Of a DNA stretch of 64,000 bases, positions 43,817-52,361 are shown in pieces (positions within the stretch are counted from its first letter, which is position 1; every line of letters starts with the position of its first letter). The translations under genes were made by a program, and so were the position numbers. The DNA is from UBA830 sp002295635 (lineage in GTDB: Bacteria > Pseudomonadota > Alphaproteobacteria > MPNO01 > UBA830): positions 65,602 through 129,601 of the forward strand of contig DBHK01000023.1 of the NCBI GenBank assembly GCA_002295635.1. Direction: 5' to 3'. Under the pieces are notes generated by a model. The model did no database searches. It was given only the letters and a program-made list of their open reading frames with translations, and was not told the DNA's origin.

Positions 43817-44839
43817 GTGAGCGTTATTGTAGATCTCGACCGCGAGCGTCGGGAACGGCCAACACCGTCCATCGAAGCGCTATCCGCGCTGACTAAAGAA
43901 GACATTCAAAACGTCAACCAAACCATCATCGATAGGATGGAGAGTCCTGTAATTCTAATCCCCCAAGTCGCCGGCCATATTATTGCTGCCGGCGGAAAAC
44001 GGTTACGACCCATGCTCACACTCGCCAGTGCCCGGATGTGCGGATACGAGGGCGACCGTCACATTGGCTTGGCCGCATGCGTAGAGTTTATTCATACCGC
44101 CACCCTGCTCCATGACGATGTGGTAGACGAAAGTGATCTGCGTCGCGGTGCCGCTAGTGCAAATGCTGTTTGGGGTAACAAATCCAGTGTACTGGTCGGC
44201 GATTTTCTTTTCAGCCGAGCATTCGAGCTTATGGTGGAGGACGGCAATCTTGATGTGCTCCGAATCCTTTCGCAGGCTTCGTCGATTATCGCCGAGGGCG
44301 AAGTGCTGCAGCTCGTAACAGCTAACGATACCGAGACAGTGGAGGCAGACTATCTTGAAGTGATTGAATCGAAGACCGCGAAATTGTTCGGTGCCGCCAG
44401 TGAAATCGGTGCAGTCGTCGCAGGTAGGCCAGAACAAGACTGGCAGGCACTTTCCTCGTTCGGTCATAATATTGGTATGGCATTCCAACTCGTCGACGAC
44501 GTTCTGGACTACTCTGCCCGACAGGCGACGCTGGGCAAGGCCGTAGGAGATGATTTTCGTGATGGAAAGATAACCCTTCCGATTGTCCTCGCTTTCCGAA
44601 CCGCGGACGATGACGAAAAAACTTTCTGGCGCCGAACGCTGGAAGATCTTGAGCAGAAGAAAGGAGATTTTCGACGCGCGGTCGCCTTACTGGAAAAATC
44701 TGGCGCTCTTACAGCGACAATGGAGCTTGCCCGAGAGTACGGTACAAAAGCAACCGCAGCGCTGGAACAATTCCCGGACGGCGAGATAAAATCATCATTG
44801 AACGACGCGGTTGAGTTCGCGATCCATCGAAGTTTTTAA
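43817..44839 (+). CDS. ispB: Polyprenyl (octaprenyl/decaprenyl) diphosphate synthase
   Basis: Builds the long isoprenoid tail of ubiquinone from IPP and FPP. About 340 residues. The first aspartate-rich motif is LLHDDVVDESDLRRG and the second LVDDVLDYSA, both intact; GGKRLRPMLTLASAR binds the pyrophosphate. The start was placed at the GTG at 43817 because GAGG precedes it and family members begin MSVIV-like. An earlier TTG at 43751 would add 22 unusual residues. Exact chain length (C40 or C50) cannot be read by eye, though C50 is usual in alphaproteobacteria. Confidence 0.92.
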   Translation: MSVIVDLDRERRERPTPSIEALSALTKEDIQNVNQTIIDRMESPVILIPQVAGHIIAAGGKRLRPMLTLASARMCGYEGDRHIGLAACVEFIHTATLLHDDVVDESDLRRGAASANAVWGNKSSVLVGDFLFSRAFELMVEDGNLDVLRILSQASSIIAEGEVLQLVTANDTETVEADYLEVIESKTAKLFGAASEIGAVVAGRPEQDWQALSSFGHNIGMAFQLVDDVLDYSARQATLGKAVGDDFRDGKITLPIVLAFRTADDDEKTFWRRTLEDLEQKKGDFRRAVALLEKSGALTATMELAREYGTKATAALEQFPDGEIKSSLNDAVEFAIHRSF

Positions 44840-44845
44840 GTGCGC

Positions 44846-45667
44846 TTACTTTCCTGTGAACAAAGGTTCGCGCTTCTCCATAAATGCCTCTCGGCCTTCT
44901 TGGTAATCATCGCTAGCGAAGCAGGCATCAATTTGGGTCTGGATCTCTTTCATATCGCGAGCGTTTTCCGCTAGCTGCGTGTTTCGAATGGATGTCTTGA
45001 TCGATTTAATCGTCAGTGGCGCGTTCGCAGCAATGGAATTAGCGATCTCCCTAACTGTATTCTTCAGATTAGCTTGCGGAACGACCCGGTTGACGAGCCC
45101 CATTTTTAGACCCTCGAGGGCGTCGTAACGGTAACCGGTAAAGAGCAACTCCGCCGTGTAGGCTGGCCCAATCAATTTCACTAGGTCATCAACACCGCTA
45201 TATCCAAAACCGAGACCCAGCTTGGCAGGAGGCGCACCGAATTGAGCGTTTTCGGCGGCAATACGGAAATCACACAATAGCGCAGTCAGTAAGCCAGCAC
45301 CTAAACAATACCCATGGATCATTGCGATCATTGGCTTGGTAAACTGGCGCATCGCGAGGTTCGCCCGTTCTGAGGCTTCGTCGTATACTTTCCTTGACTC
45401 CTCCGACGAACGCTTTTGACTAAATTGGGAGATATCGGATCCGGAAATAAATGCGCTCTCCCCCGCGCCGGCGATTACCACCACACGGACGTCATTATCG
45501 GCCTCGAAGTTGGCCATAATCCCCGGTATCGCGCAGCGCATATCATAAGTAACCGCATTATGCTTAGCCGGATGGTCATAAGTCATCCACCCGACCCCAT
45601 TCTCTTTACGAAAGTGTATCGTTTCTGGGCTAGCGCGGAGTGTCTTTCTTCCAGTGGCATCGGCCAT
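44846..45667 (-). CDS. Enoyl-CoA hydratase family protein
   Basis: A 273-residue crotonase-fold protein with AGAGESAFISGSDISQF (first oxyanion-hole segment) and IHGYCLGAGLLTALLCDFRIAAENAQFG (second). It then follows the usual LGLGFGYSGVDDLVKLIG region. Its ends are normal (FMEKREPLFTGK). It hydrates or isomerises a CoA thioester; substrate unknown. It is one of two crotonases in this window and is not closely alike to the one at 5176. It converges with the polyprenyl synthase gene with 6 bp between stops. Confidence 0.9.
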   Translation of the reverse strand: MADATGRKTLRASPETIHFRKENGVGWMTYDHPAKHNAVTYDMRCAIPGIMANFEADNDVRVVVIAGAGESAFISGSDISQFSQKRSSEESRKVYDEASERANLAMRQFTKPMIAMIHGYCLGAGLLTALLCDFRIAAENAQFGAPPAKLGLGFGYSGVDDLVKLIGPAYTAELLFTGYRYDALEGLKMGLVNRVVPQANLKNTVREIANSIAANAPLTIKSIKTSIRNTQLAENARDMKEIQTQIDACFASDDYQEGREAFMEKREPLFTGK

Positions 45668-45922
45668 GTTTTTTTCTCCTTCTTATAAGACCCTGCTATT
45701 GGCAGCATGTTTGTCTTTTCACATAAAATAACCGCCAAGATTATCGAGCTGGCTTGCGGAGGCCAGTCTCGTACGAACTGAGGTAAGTTCGAGAAGCCTG
45801 AAATGACTGGGACCGAACCGCGCGTCGACCACGTTAATTGATTCCTTCAAATATTTGAGATCGCAGATTGAAACCGTGCGGAAGACAAGTCAACGATCCC
45901 CTACAGGTGGCTTTGCAACCGC

Positions 45923-45951
45923 TTGCCGGCAGAAGCCTCGAGCGGTATAAA
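45923..45951 (+). promoter_or_regulatory. Promoter of tRNA-Pro
   Basis: TTGCCG (45923-45928), a 17-bp spacer and TATAAA (45946-45951) form a good sigma70 pair. The predicted start lies about 9 bp upstream of the mature tRNA 5' end at 45967. Confidence 0.65.
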
Positions 45952-45966
45952 CTTGCCCGTTTCAGT

Positions 45967-46043
45967 CGGAGTGTAGCTCAGCCTGGTAGAGCACTGTCTT
46001 CGGGAGGCAGGGGCCGGAGGTTCGAATCCTCTCACTCCGACCA
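45967..46043 (+). tRNA. tRNA-Pro, anticodon CGG
   Basis: A full cloverleaf: acceptor CGGAGTG pairs with CACTCCG, D stem GCTC/GAGC, anticodon stem CTGTC/GGCAG with loop TTCGGGA (anticodon CGG), T arm GGAGG-TTCGAAT-CCTCT, discriminator A and encoded CCA. The C1-G72 pair is the bacterial tRNA-Pro identity element. Confidence 0.97.
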
Positions 46044-46214
46044 TCTAACACGTAATACCAAACGCCGCCTCTCCTTCTCACATATCGGCTCGCTTATGTC
46101 TCTTTAAGCTGGTATCAAATTACGTGATTTGTGGTTGCAAGAATTATAGACGCAGATTGCGGATGAAATCGGCGTTTAGCTTTATTCACATGAGACCTAC
46201 CAACAGAAGTCCGT

Positions 46215-47717
46215 ATGACTGACCGGGAATTTCCGAGAGTATTTATTCTACTGGTAATGTCATTAGTTACGGCGGTGTACATATGCGCGTTAACTATTGT
46301 TAACGTTGCTTTACCCCAAATGCAGGGCGCTCTGTCAGCTACGCCGGATCAAATCTCATGGGTTATTACCCTTAACTTAGTTGCGACAGCCATAGCAACT
46401 CCACTTACAGGATGGTTGGTATCAAAATGGGGACAACGCAATATATTGATCTGGTGTGTTATCGGTTTCTCTGTGACAACCTATATGTGCGCGGTCTCAA
46501 ACTCACTGGAGCCTTTATTGTTATACCGGATTGGCCAAGGAGCTTTTGGTGCCCCGTTGGTTCCCATCGCTCAGGCGGTAATCCTTAACACATACAAAGA
46601 ACCCCACAAGCGTGCAGTCGCCATGAGCATCTGGGGTATGTCAGTAGTAATTGGACCCGGTCTTGCTCCCGCGCTTGGTGGGTATATGGCAGAGGAACAT
46701 AGCTGGCGCTGGACTTTCTATTTACTCCTACCGGTATGTTTCGCAGCACTTCTTGGTGTCTTAGCATTCATAAAAGACAGCGAGAGAGCGGGAAATTCCA
46801 AGCTGGATTGGACAGGGTTTATTGCTCTGTCAATGGCTGTGACTTGTCTGCAAATCATTCTTGATCGGGGTGAGCGCCTCGACTGGTTCGAGAACAAATC
46901 AATAATTCTTATGGGAGTGGTATTATTACTAAGTGGGTATTTTTTTGTAGTACATTCTTTTTTCAATAAAAATCCTTTTATTAACCCAAACCTGTTCACT
47001 GATCGGAATTATGCTATCGGCCTATTTTTCGTCTTCGTATACGGTATGCTTAATGTAACCCCTACAGTACTTCTCCCGACTATGTTGCAAGATTATGTCG
47101 GATACCCGGATTCGGATATCGGCCTCATTCTGGCGATGCGAAGCGTTGGTATTTTTCTTGGCTTCCTAGTGGCGCCAAGGCTGTCAAAAATCGACCCTCG
47201 TTATAGTATGGGTATGGGTCTTTTGACGATCGGTTTATCGGGATTAATCTCAGCAGGATTCAATACCAATATTAGTGTTTGGTTCGTATGTTGGACTGGT
47301 ATCCTGCAGGGAATCGGTTGCGGATTATTGTGGGTACCACTTTCGGTAGTAGCTTTTTCCACACTTCGGAGCGATCTCATGGCAGACGGTACCGCATTTT
47401 TCCATTTAATACGAAATTATGGGAGTAGCATCTTCATTGCACTAAACGTGATGGTCGTCTTGAGAACAAGCAAGGTAAACCACTCGGAGCTGTCGGAAAT
47501 TGCAAGTCCTTATAATGAACATCTGGCACGACCGGGCATAGAAGAATTTGTGAATTTGGACACACCAAACGGGCTGATTTCGCTAACGCAAGAAATCGGT
47601 AATCAGGCCGCTATGATTGGTTACCTAAATTCTTTTATCTTGTATGCATTAGGCGCCCTTATTCCAATCCCTTTCTTATTGGTAATTCGAAGAAAAACAG
47701 TACCAGAAAAGAGTTAA
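46215..47717 (+). CDS. DHA2-type (EmrB/QacA-like) MFS transporter
   Basis: A 500-residue transporter with 14 predicted helices, beginning FPRVFILLVMSLVTAVYICALTIVNVALPQMQGAL. The motif A loop LTGWLVSKWGQRNILIW and motif C-like MSVVIGPGLAPALGGYMAEEHSWRWTFYLLLP (helix 5, typical of exporters) are present. It probably pumps out small lipophilic or anionic compounds. No membrane-fusion partner (EmrA) lies next to it, so it acts alone or with a partner elsewhere. It converges with the FkbM gene. Confidence 0.92.
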   Translation: MTDREFPRVFILLVMSLVTAVYICALTIVNVALPQMQGALSATPDQISWVITLNLVATAIATPLTGWLVSKWGQRNILIWCVIGFSVTTYMCAVSNSLEPLLLYRIGQGAFGAPLVPIAQAVILNTYKEPHKRAVAMSIWGMSVVIGPGLAPALGGYMAEEHSWRWTFYLLLPVCFAALLGVLAFIKDSERAGNSKLDWTGFIALSMAVTCLQIILDRGERLDWFENKSIILMGVVLLLSGYFFVVHSFFNKNPFINPNLFTDRNYAIGLFFVFVYGMLNVTPTVLLPTMLQDYVGYPDSDIGLILAMRSVGIFLGFLVAPRLSKIDPRYSMGMGLLTIGLSGLISAGFNTNISVWFVCWTGILQGIGCGLLWVPLSVVAFSTLRSDLMADGTAFFHLIRNYGSSIFIALNVMVVLRTSKVNHSELSEIASPYNEHLARPGIEEFVNLDTPNGLISLTQEIGNQAAMIGYLNSFILYALGALIPIPFLLVIRRKTVPEKS

Positions 47718-47742
47718 ACTGTAATCAGAATGGTTGGCTGCT

Positions 47743-48705
47743 TCAGTCCGAACTCTTCGGCACATTCAGCCCACTGGTAAGCGAACGCACAAGCTGGAAG
47801 ATCCTGAAAATGCTGTCCTGCAATACCTGCGTGGCGCGGGCGCGACCATAGACTTTAGAGGCCGTATAAACAGCCTGAATTAGAACCTTGGCGTCTTCCT
47901 CTTGACTGACCTCAAGTAATTCGAGCCCGTGATCAAAATAACCGAGACAGATCGCCGCTAAAGCCGCGACCATAGCTATGTCCGGGGTAACAGTCTCTGG
48001 TTCGCGCAGGAAGATTATATCTGCTTGGACAAGTCTACCTCGCGAATATGAAGGGTTTCTCTTCACCAAACATGGATCGCCAGCCCAAGGACGCTTTCGC
48101 CACCGGGCTTCCTCAACAATATCCACAGCGTACAAACCCTGACCTTCCAGAAATGCGATTAACTCACCTGCAAGTGGCTGACCAATCCGATGTCGAATGT
48201 ATCCGGCCTCTAGCTTTATCGCGACGATACTTTTGAGTGCCTCCCCACTCCCCTTGAGAATATCTAGTTCTATTCCCTCCACGTCGAGTTTTAGAAGGGT
48301 GGGCTTAGGCACTCCTAGATTGGCCACCGCGTAGTCTATCGTCACAGTTTTTATATCGACCGTACGCTCCACCTGGAAAAGGTCGTCGAGACCATAACGT
48401 GCCCCTATCGCCGTATCATGCTCGAGAAAAGACGCACCGGTCGGGTCTCTGGGGACCTGGAGAATCGAACTGGTATCGGGACCGCCAAGAGCGATCTCAA
48501 AAAATTTTTCGCTCCGCCATAAGCCTGATGGAGACATTTCCTCAAATGCCATCGGCTCTGGCTCAAACCCGATTACGTCTATGGCAAACGCAAAGGGCGA
48601 GAAGAACACATCCGTCCCACCACGCGCCCCAACGTCCCAGAGACAAAATGCGCACTCCCGCAAGGTAGAAGCTAAGTTGGTGCCAGCGAACAAGTTGGGT
48701 TTCAT
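47743..48705 (-). CDS. FkbM family SAM-dependent methyltransferase
   Basis: A 320-residue protein with a FkbM methyltransferase domain in the N-terminal two thirds: CLWDVGARGG (motif I-like), FAIDVIGFEPEP, VDIKTVTIDYAV and the diagnostic LLKLDVEGIELDILKGSGE. FkbM enzymes O-methylate sugars, polyketides or lipopolysaccharide residues. The C-terminal ~110 residues are helical and unassigned. The ATG at 48705 (MKPNLFAG) is preferred to a TTG ten codons upstream. No sugar genes are adjacent. Confidence 0.87.
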   Translation of the reverse strand: MKPNLFAGTNLASTLRECAFCLWDVGARGGTDVFFSPFAFAIDVIGFEPEPMAFEEMSPSGLWRSEKFFEIALGGPDTSSILQVPRDPTGASFLEHDTAIGARYGLDDLFQVERTVDIKTVTIDYAVANLGVPKPTLLKLDVEGIELDILKGSGEALKSIVAIKLEAGYIRHRIGQPLAGELIAFLEGQGLYAVDIVEEARWRKRPWAGDPCLVKRNPSYSRGRLVQADIIFLREPETVTPDIAMVAALAAICLGYFDHGLELLEVSQEEDAKVLIQAVYTASKVYGRARATQVLQDSIFRIFQLVRSLTSGLNVPKSSD

Positions 48706-48756
48706 AAATAGACATCCAAGTGTGGAATCGGGCAATAATACCTTGTGTCATTTTAA

Positions 48757-48768
48757 CCTGTATACAGG
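48757..48768. promoter_or_regulatory. 12-bp palindrome between FkbM and NIPSNAP genes
   Basis: CCTGTATACAGG is a perfect palindrome, flanked by TTAA on both sides with a one-base offset. It lies in a divergent promoter gap, 51 bp upstream of the FkbM start. It could be an operator for either direction. Confidence 0.35.
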
Positions 48769-48778
48769 ATTAACTATA

Positions 48779-48892
48779 CTTGGATCTCCGGTTGATAGTG
48801 GTTGGCCCACTATAAGCGCGATTGAGGTCAACGCTCGGCTCCTCGAAGTCGTACCTGTAGAGATTGACGTAACCGGCATAGTCAACGAATAA
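48779..48892 (+). pseudogene. Possible C-terminal gene remnant upstream of the NIPSNAP gene
   Basis: A 37-codon stretch reads protein-like (GSPVDSGWPTISAIEVNARL, then VPVEIDVTGIVNE, then TAA) and ends 27 bp before the NIPSNAP gene. It has no start and continues upstream only into the antisense of FkbM. I do not recognise the family; chance cannot be excluded. Confidence 0.2.
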
Positions 48893-48919
48893 GAAGCATC
48901 AACTAGGGAGAAATGACTG

Positions 48920-49243
48920 ATGGCATTTTATGAATTACGTCAATACACAGTCCTCGAAGGGCAGATGGAGAACTGGCTTAAGATGATGCAGGAGAAAATA
49001 ATTCCATTTCAGGTATCCAAAGGTGCTGTGATCGCCGGGAGTTTCCGAGGTGAAGATGATGATTCGGTTTACATATGGATTCGCAGATTCGAAAATGAGG
49101 CGGAACGTGAGAGGCTGTATACTGAAATATACGACAGTGATTACTGGAAAAATGATGTCAGCCCGCGCCTGTCGTCAATGCTAAACCGGGAGGCGATGGT
49201 GGTGACCCGCATGACTCCGACGGAAATGTCGATCCTGCAATAA
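48920..49243 (+). CDS. NIPSNAP family protein
   Basis: A 107-residue ferredoxin-like dimeric alpha/beta-barrel protein. It begins MAFYELRQYTVLEGQMENWL, the characteristic (Y)ELR-Y-x(10)-W start, and continues with VYIWIRRFENEAERERLYTEIYDSDYW, typical of the family. Biochemical function is not known; members often sit in catabolic clusters. GGGAGAAATGACTG gives the ribosome binding site before the ATG. The DMT transporter begins 34 bp later, likely in the same transcript. Confidence 0.88.
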   Translation: MAFYELRQYTVLEGQMENWLKMMQEKIIPFQVSKGAVIAGSFRGEDDDSVYIWIRRFENEAERERLYTEIYDSDYWKNDVSPRLSSMLNREAMVVTRMTPTEMSILQ

Positions 49244-49277
49244 ACCCCACGAGAGTGTTTACCGTCGGAGACTCCCC

Positions 49278-50159
49278 ATGGATGTAGATCCTAAAGCACA
49301 GGACTCACGCCTTGGAATTTTCCTCCTGTGTTCAGGCGTAGCGTTTTTTGGAATTGGCGAGGCCTGCGTAAAAATATTAGCAGCTGATTATCACATCCTG
49401 CAGGTTGTTTGGGCACGGTATGTTTTCCATGCGCTCGTATTCCTCGCCATCTTTTCCCGGTCTGGAATCATTAGCCAGATGAAAACTTCGCGACCGTTCC
49501 TCCATATCGCTCGATCAATCACTCTGATGATTGGAACGATTACTTTTTTTACCGCGTTGATTTACCTCTCTATGCCGGATGCTGTAGCTATCAACTTCGC
49601 CGCGCCGCTTCTGGTCACCGCTTTATCGATAACTTTTCTAGGCGAAAAAGTAGGCCCACGTCGCTGGGTGGCGATATTCATTGGTTTCCTTGGTGTATTG
49701 GTGATTATCCGCCCCGGAATGGGTATGATGCATTGGGCGGCGATCCTGCCGCTTGGCACTGCCGTTTGCTATGCCGCTTATCAGATTATGACCCGTATTG
49801 CAGGACGGACAGAAGACACCAAGACAAGCCTTTTCTGGACATCGACGATGGGTGTTATCGTGATGTCTTGTATTGCTCCATTCGTTTGGAAAGCACCCGA
49901 CGCACAAGCTTGGGGAATTATGGTAGCAACAGGCGCCCTGTTTGGGTTCGGCCATTATTTGCTGATCCGCGCATTCGAAGTCGCGACAGTATCAACCCTG
50001 TCGCCTTTTCTCTATACTCAGATTGTTTGGGTGACAATCCTCAGTGTCATTGTCTTCAACCAGTTGCCGGATGAGTATTCGATCCTTGGGGCATCGATTG
50101 TGATCGGAAGCGGACTATATATTTGGCACCGTGAAACTTGCGACCGCGGAACTACATAA
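49278..50159 (+). CDS. DMT-superfamily (EamA) transporter
   Basis: A 293-residue, ten-helix inner-membrane carrier with two EamA repeats: GIFLLCSGVAFFGIGEACVKIL and ILPLGTAVCYAAYQIMTRIAG begin the two halves. The conserved TFFTALIYLSMPDAVAINFAAPLLVTALS and VGPRRWVAIFIGFLGVLVIIRPG loops are present. Likely an exporter of a metabolite. Its stop overlaps the convergent short-chain dehydrogenase gene by 8 bp. Confidence 0.9.
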   Translation: MDVDPKAQDSRLGIFLLCSGVAFFGIGEACVKILAADYHILQVVWARYVFHALVFLAIFSRSGIISQMKTSRPFLHIARSITLMIGTITFFTALIYLSMPDAVAINFAAPLLVTALSITFLGEKVGPRRWVAIFIGFLGVLVIIRPGMGMMHWAAILPLGTAVCYAAYQIMTRIAGRTEDTKTSLFWTSTMGVIVMSCIAPFVWKAPDAQAWGIMVATGALFGFGHYLLIRAFEVATVSTLSPFLYTQIVWVTILSVIVFNQLPDEYSILGASIVIGSGLYIWHRETCDRGTT

Positions 50160-51000
50160 TTATAGGAAGTTGGTGGGATTCTGTGCGCGCACCCGCCGCG
50201 GCACATTCGGGTTCAAGTTTTGTATCCCAGTCATCCGCCTTGTACCGGCCACCCGTGTAGTCTTTCGACGCATCCGAACACAGCCACAAGATTGACGCGT
50301 TCATGATGTCTGGCGGAAGCGGGGTGCGCTTTGTAACACCTGTCACCATTCGAGTATTAGTGGCCCCACCCGGCAATAGTACGTTGACAGTAACACCTTT
50401 CGTTGAGCCCTCTTTGGCCCAAGCGACGCTCATCGCCTCTAGGGCGGCCTTCGACGGGCCGTAGGGTGAATTCATCTCCCGGGTCATTGACCGATCACTA
50501 GTCGAAACGTTGATAATCCGACCGAAATTATTTTCGATCATATATTCGCATGCGATAGCGCTCATTTGAAATGTACCGATAACGTTAGTAGTCATGGTCT
50601 CTACCCAACGGGAACGATCGGTTTCCCAGAAGGGTACTGGCTCACCACCTGTGGTCTCGCGGACATAAGAAATTCCCCGTGCAGCGTTGTTTACCAATGC
50701 CTGCACGCTGCCGAATTCGGATATCGCAAACGCTAAAGTCCGTTCACAATCGCTTAGGTTGCGTATATCCGCCTGTAACGGCGCCACCTCTCCAGCCAAA
50801 TCCGCCGCAAGTGCCACTGTTTCATTCAGCGATTCTGGATCGCGGGCTACAGTGATAACTACCGAGGCCCCCCTCTCTGCCAAAGCCAAAGCCATGTGGC
50901 GACCGATGCCCTGCCCACCGCCGGTGACGATAATCGATCGACCAGATAAGCACGGATAGGCAGCCGGGCCCTGCGGTCCCTCTTCAGGAGTGTGTTTCAT
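50152..51000 (-). CDS. Short-chain dehydrogenase/reductase
   Basis: A 282-residue SDR. The NAD(P)-binding TGGGQGIGRH (around 26-35) and NNAARG (NNAG-like) are present. The catalytic triad lies in INVSTSDRSM and NSPYGPSKAALEAM (Ser, Tyr and Lys). After a normal domain the protein has an extra C-terminal part (DWDTKLEPECAAAGART). It may oxidise a hydroxyacid or alcohol in the pathway of the CoA-transferase operon; substrate unknown. Last gene of that operon, 3 bp after the AhpD-like stop. Confidence 0.88.
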   Translation of the reverse strand: MKHTPEEGPQGPAAYPCLSGRSIIVTGGGQGIGRHMALALAERGASVVITVARDPESLNETVALAADLAGEVAPLQADIRNLSDCERTLAFAISEFGSVQALVNNAARGISYVRETTGGEPVPFWETDRSRWVETMTTNVIGTFQMSAIACEYMIENNFGRIINVSTSDRSMTREMNSPYGPSKAALEAMSVAWAKEGSTKGVTVNVLLPGGATNTRMVTGVTKRTPLPPDIMNASILWLCSDASKDYTGGRYKADDWDTKLEPECAAAGARTESHQLPIIM

Positions 51001-51003
51001 ATA

Positions 51004-51606
51004 TCATTCGTCTGTTACGTGTTTGCCAGGCACCCAGCCGCTATTGGATAGATTTGAAAGTCCGAATTCTAGCGGCCTCGGCTCAAGATCTGTCGCCATC
51101 GTATCGTTCCAGCGGTTGAGCCAGCCGAACAAACAGACCGCGGCAACCAGCTCGACAATTTGATCATCATCGAAATATTTATGCAGTTCCTCCATATCTT
51201 CGTCCGATACAGAGTTTGGCGACGCCCCAGCGCCCTGAGCCATCCGAAGAACCGCTCGTTCCGCATTATCAAAATGTTCACTTGTTTCGTAATCCCAGAT
51301 GGCAGCGACCTTTTCCGGTGAGACACCGTCTACCACGCTAGCAGACTCCGCCGTATGAGAAGAACAGTACATGCAGCCTGCGGAGCGGCTTGCCATATAG
51401 CCCGCCATTCTCTTCAAGGGCAGCGGGACCTTTCCGGATACGCCGATCACTTCTCGCGCGAGGCGCGTAAAGGCCCGCAGGATATCCGGAGACCGGCCCA
51501 TGGCGAGGAAACTATTCGGGACGAAACCGAGCGCCTTTTCTGCGCGGCTGAAAACGTCCTCCAGTTCAGGTGCTTCTTCGCGCCGTATAGGTTTTACTCG
51601 GGCCAT
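51004..51606 (-). CDS. Carboxymuconolactone decarboxylase / AhpD-like family protein
   Basis: A 200-residue protein of the CMD/AhpD helical fold. The redox motif CMYCSSH (CxxC-x2-H) lies near residue 80 in GYMASRSAGCMYCSSHTAESASV, as in alkylhydroperoxidase-like proteins. Many such proteins have no known reaction; some act as peroxidase partners. The N-terminal EDVFSRAEKALGFVPNSFLAMGR and the C-terminal WLNRWNDTMATDLE are typical of the peroxidase-related subgroup. Located in an operon with CoA-transferase and SDR genes. Confidence 0.84.
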   Translation of the reverse strand: MARVKPIRREEAPELEDVFSRAEKALGFVPNSFLAMGRSPDILRAFTRLAREVIGVSGKVPLPLKRMAGYMASRSAGCMYCSSHTAESASVVDGVSPEKVAAIWDYETSEHFDNAERAVLRMAQGAGASPNSVSDEDMEELHKYFDDDQIVELVAAVCLFGWLNRWNDTMATDLEPRPLEFGLSNLSNSGWVPGKHVTDE

Positions 51607-51683
51607 CTGTTTTTCCTTTCAATAGCGTCTGGCAATAACAAATTCTGGCACGGACCAACGAGGATAGGCATAACTGCCTTGGA

Positions 51684-52361
51684 CTAATCCAAGTCAGGAG
51701 TGGCAAGGTCTCGGCAATTCTCGGCTCCGAGGAGTTCAGCACCGGTATAATCTTGTAATTGGTCAAACGAAAGACCCGGAACTTTTTCGCGAACAACAGC
51801 CCGTCCGGCGGAGAAATCGATCACAGCAATGTCAGTATATACGGTATTGACCACACCAATACCGGTCAGTGGATAAGTACATTCGTCGACAATCTTTTGA
51901 TCGCCCCCTCTTGTATTATGTTCTGTCATTACCAAAACCTTCCGCGCACCCGAAGCAAGATCCATTGCACCGCCCACCGCCGGAAGGGCGTGAGGACCAC
52001 CGGTAGACCAGTTAGCAAGGTCTCCCCTCGCAGAAACCTGGAAAGCGCCGAGAATACAGATATCGATATGTCCTCCTCTAATCATGCCGAATGAATCCGC
52101 GTGATGAAAGAAAGCACCACCGGGTAGGACAGTAACCGGTTTTTTGCCCGCATTGATTAGATCGCAATCAAACTCATCAACGCTGGGTTCCGGCCCCATC
52201 CCGAGAATACCATTTTCACTATGAAAAATGATTTCACGACCATCAGGAATATAGTTCGCAACCAACTCAGGCATTCCGATACCAAGGTTAACATAACTCC
52301 CGTTGTCTATGTCCTGAGCTAGGCGCCAGGCAACTTGTCTACGATTAAGTCTATGTGTCAC
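51684..52361 (-). CDS. 3-oxoacid CoA-transferase subunit B
   Basis: Subunit B of a class I CoA-transferase, 225 residues. It has LGIGMPELVANYIPDGREI and the catalytic-glutamate motif SENGILGMGP (Glu in SENG), plus GGAMDLASGARKVLVMTEH. These enzymes move CoA from succinyl-CoA or acetyl-CoA to an oxoacid such as 3-oxoadipate or acetoacetate. The GTG start overlaps the subunit A stop by 4 bp. Substrate identity is undecided. Confidence 0.93.
   Translation of the reverse strand: MTHRLNRRQVAWRLAQDIDNGSYVNLGIGMPELVANYIPDGREIIFHSENGILGMGPEPSVDEFDCDLINAGKKPVTVLPGGAFFHHADSFGMIRGGHIDICILGAFQVSARGDLANWSTGGPHALPAVGGAMDLASGARKVLVMTEHNTRGGDQKIVDECTYPLTGIGVVNTVYTDIAVIDFSAGRAVVREKVPGLSFDQLQDYTGAELLGAENCRDLATPDLD

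Noticed and set aside
44003..44488. 161-codon minus-strand frame
   Set aside because: Antisense to polyprenyl synthase, whose two aspartate-rich motifs lie within the same stretch.
48581..48892. 103-codon plus-strand frame overlapping the FkbM start
   Set aside because: The first two thirds are antisense to FkbM; only the last 37 codons look protein-like and are listed as a possible remnant.
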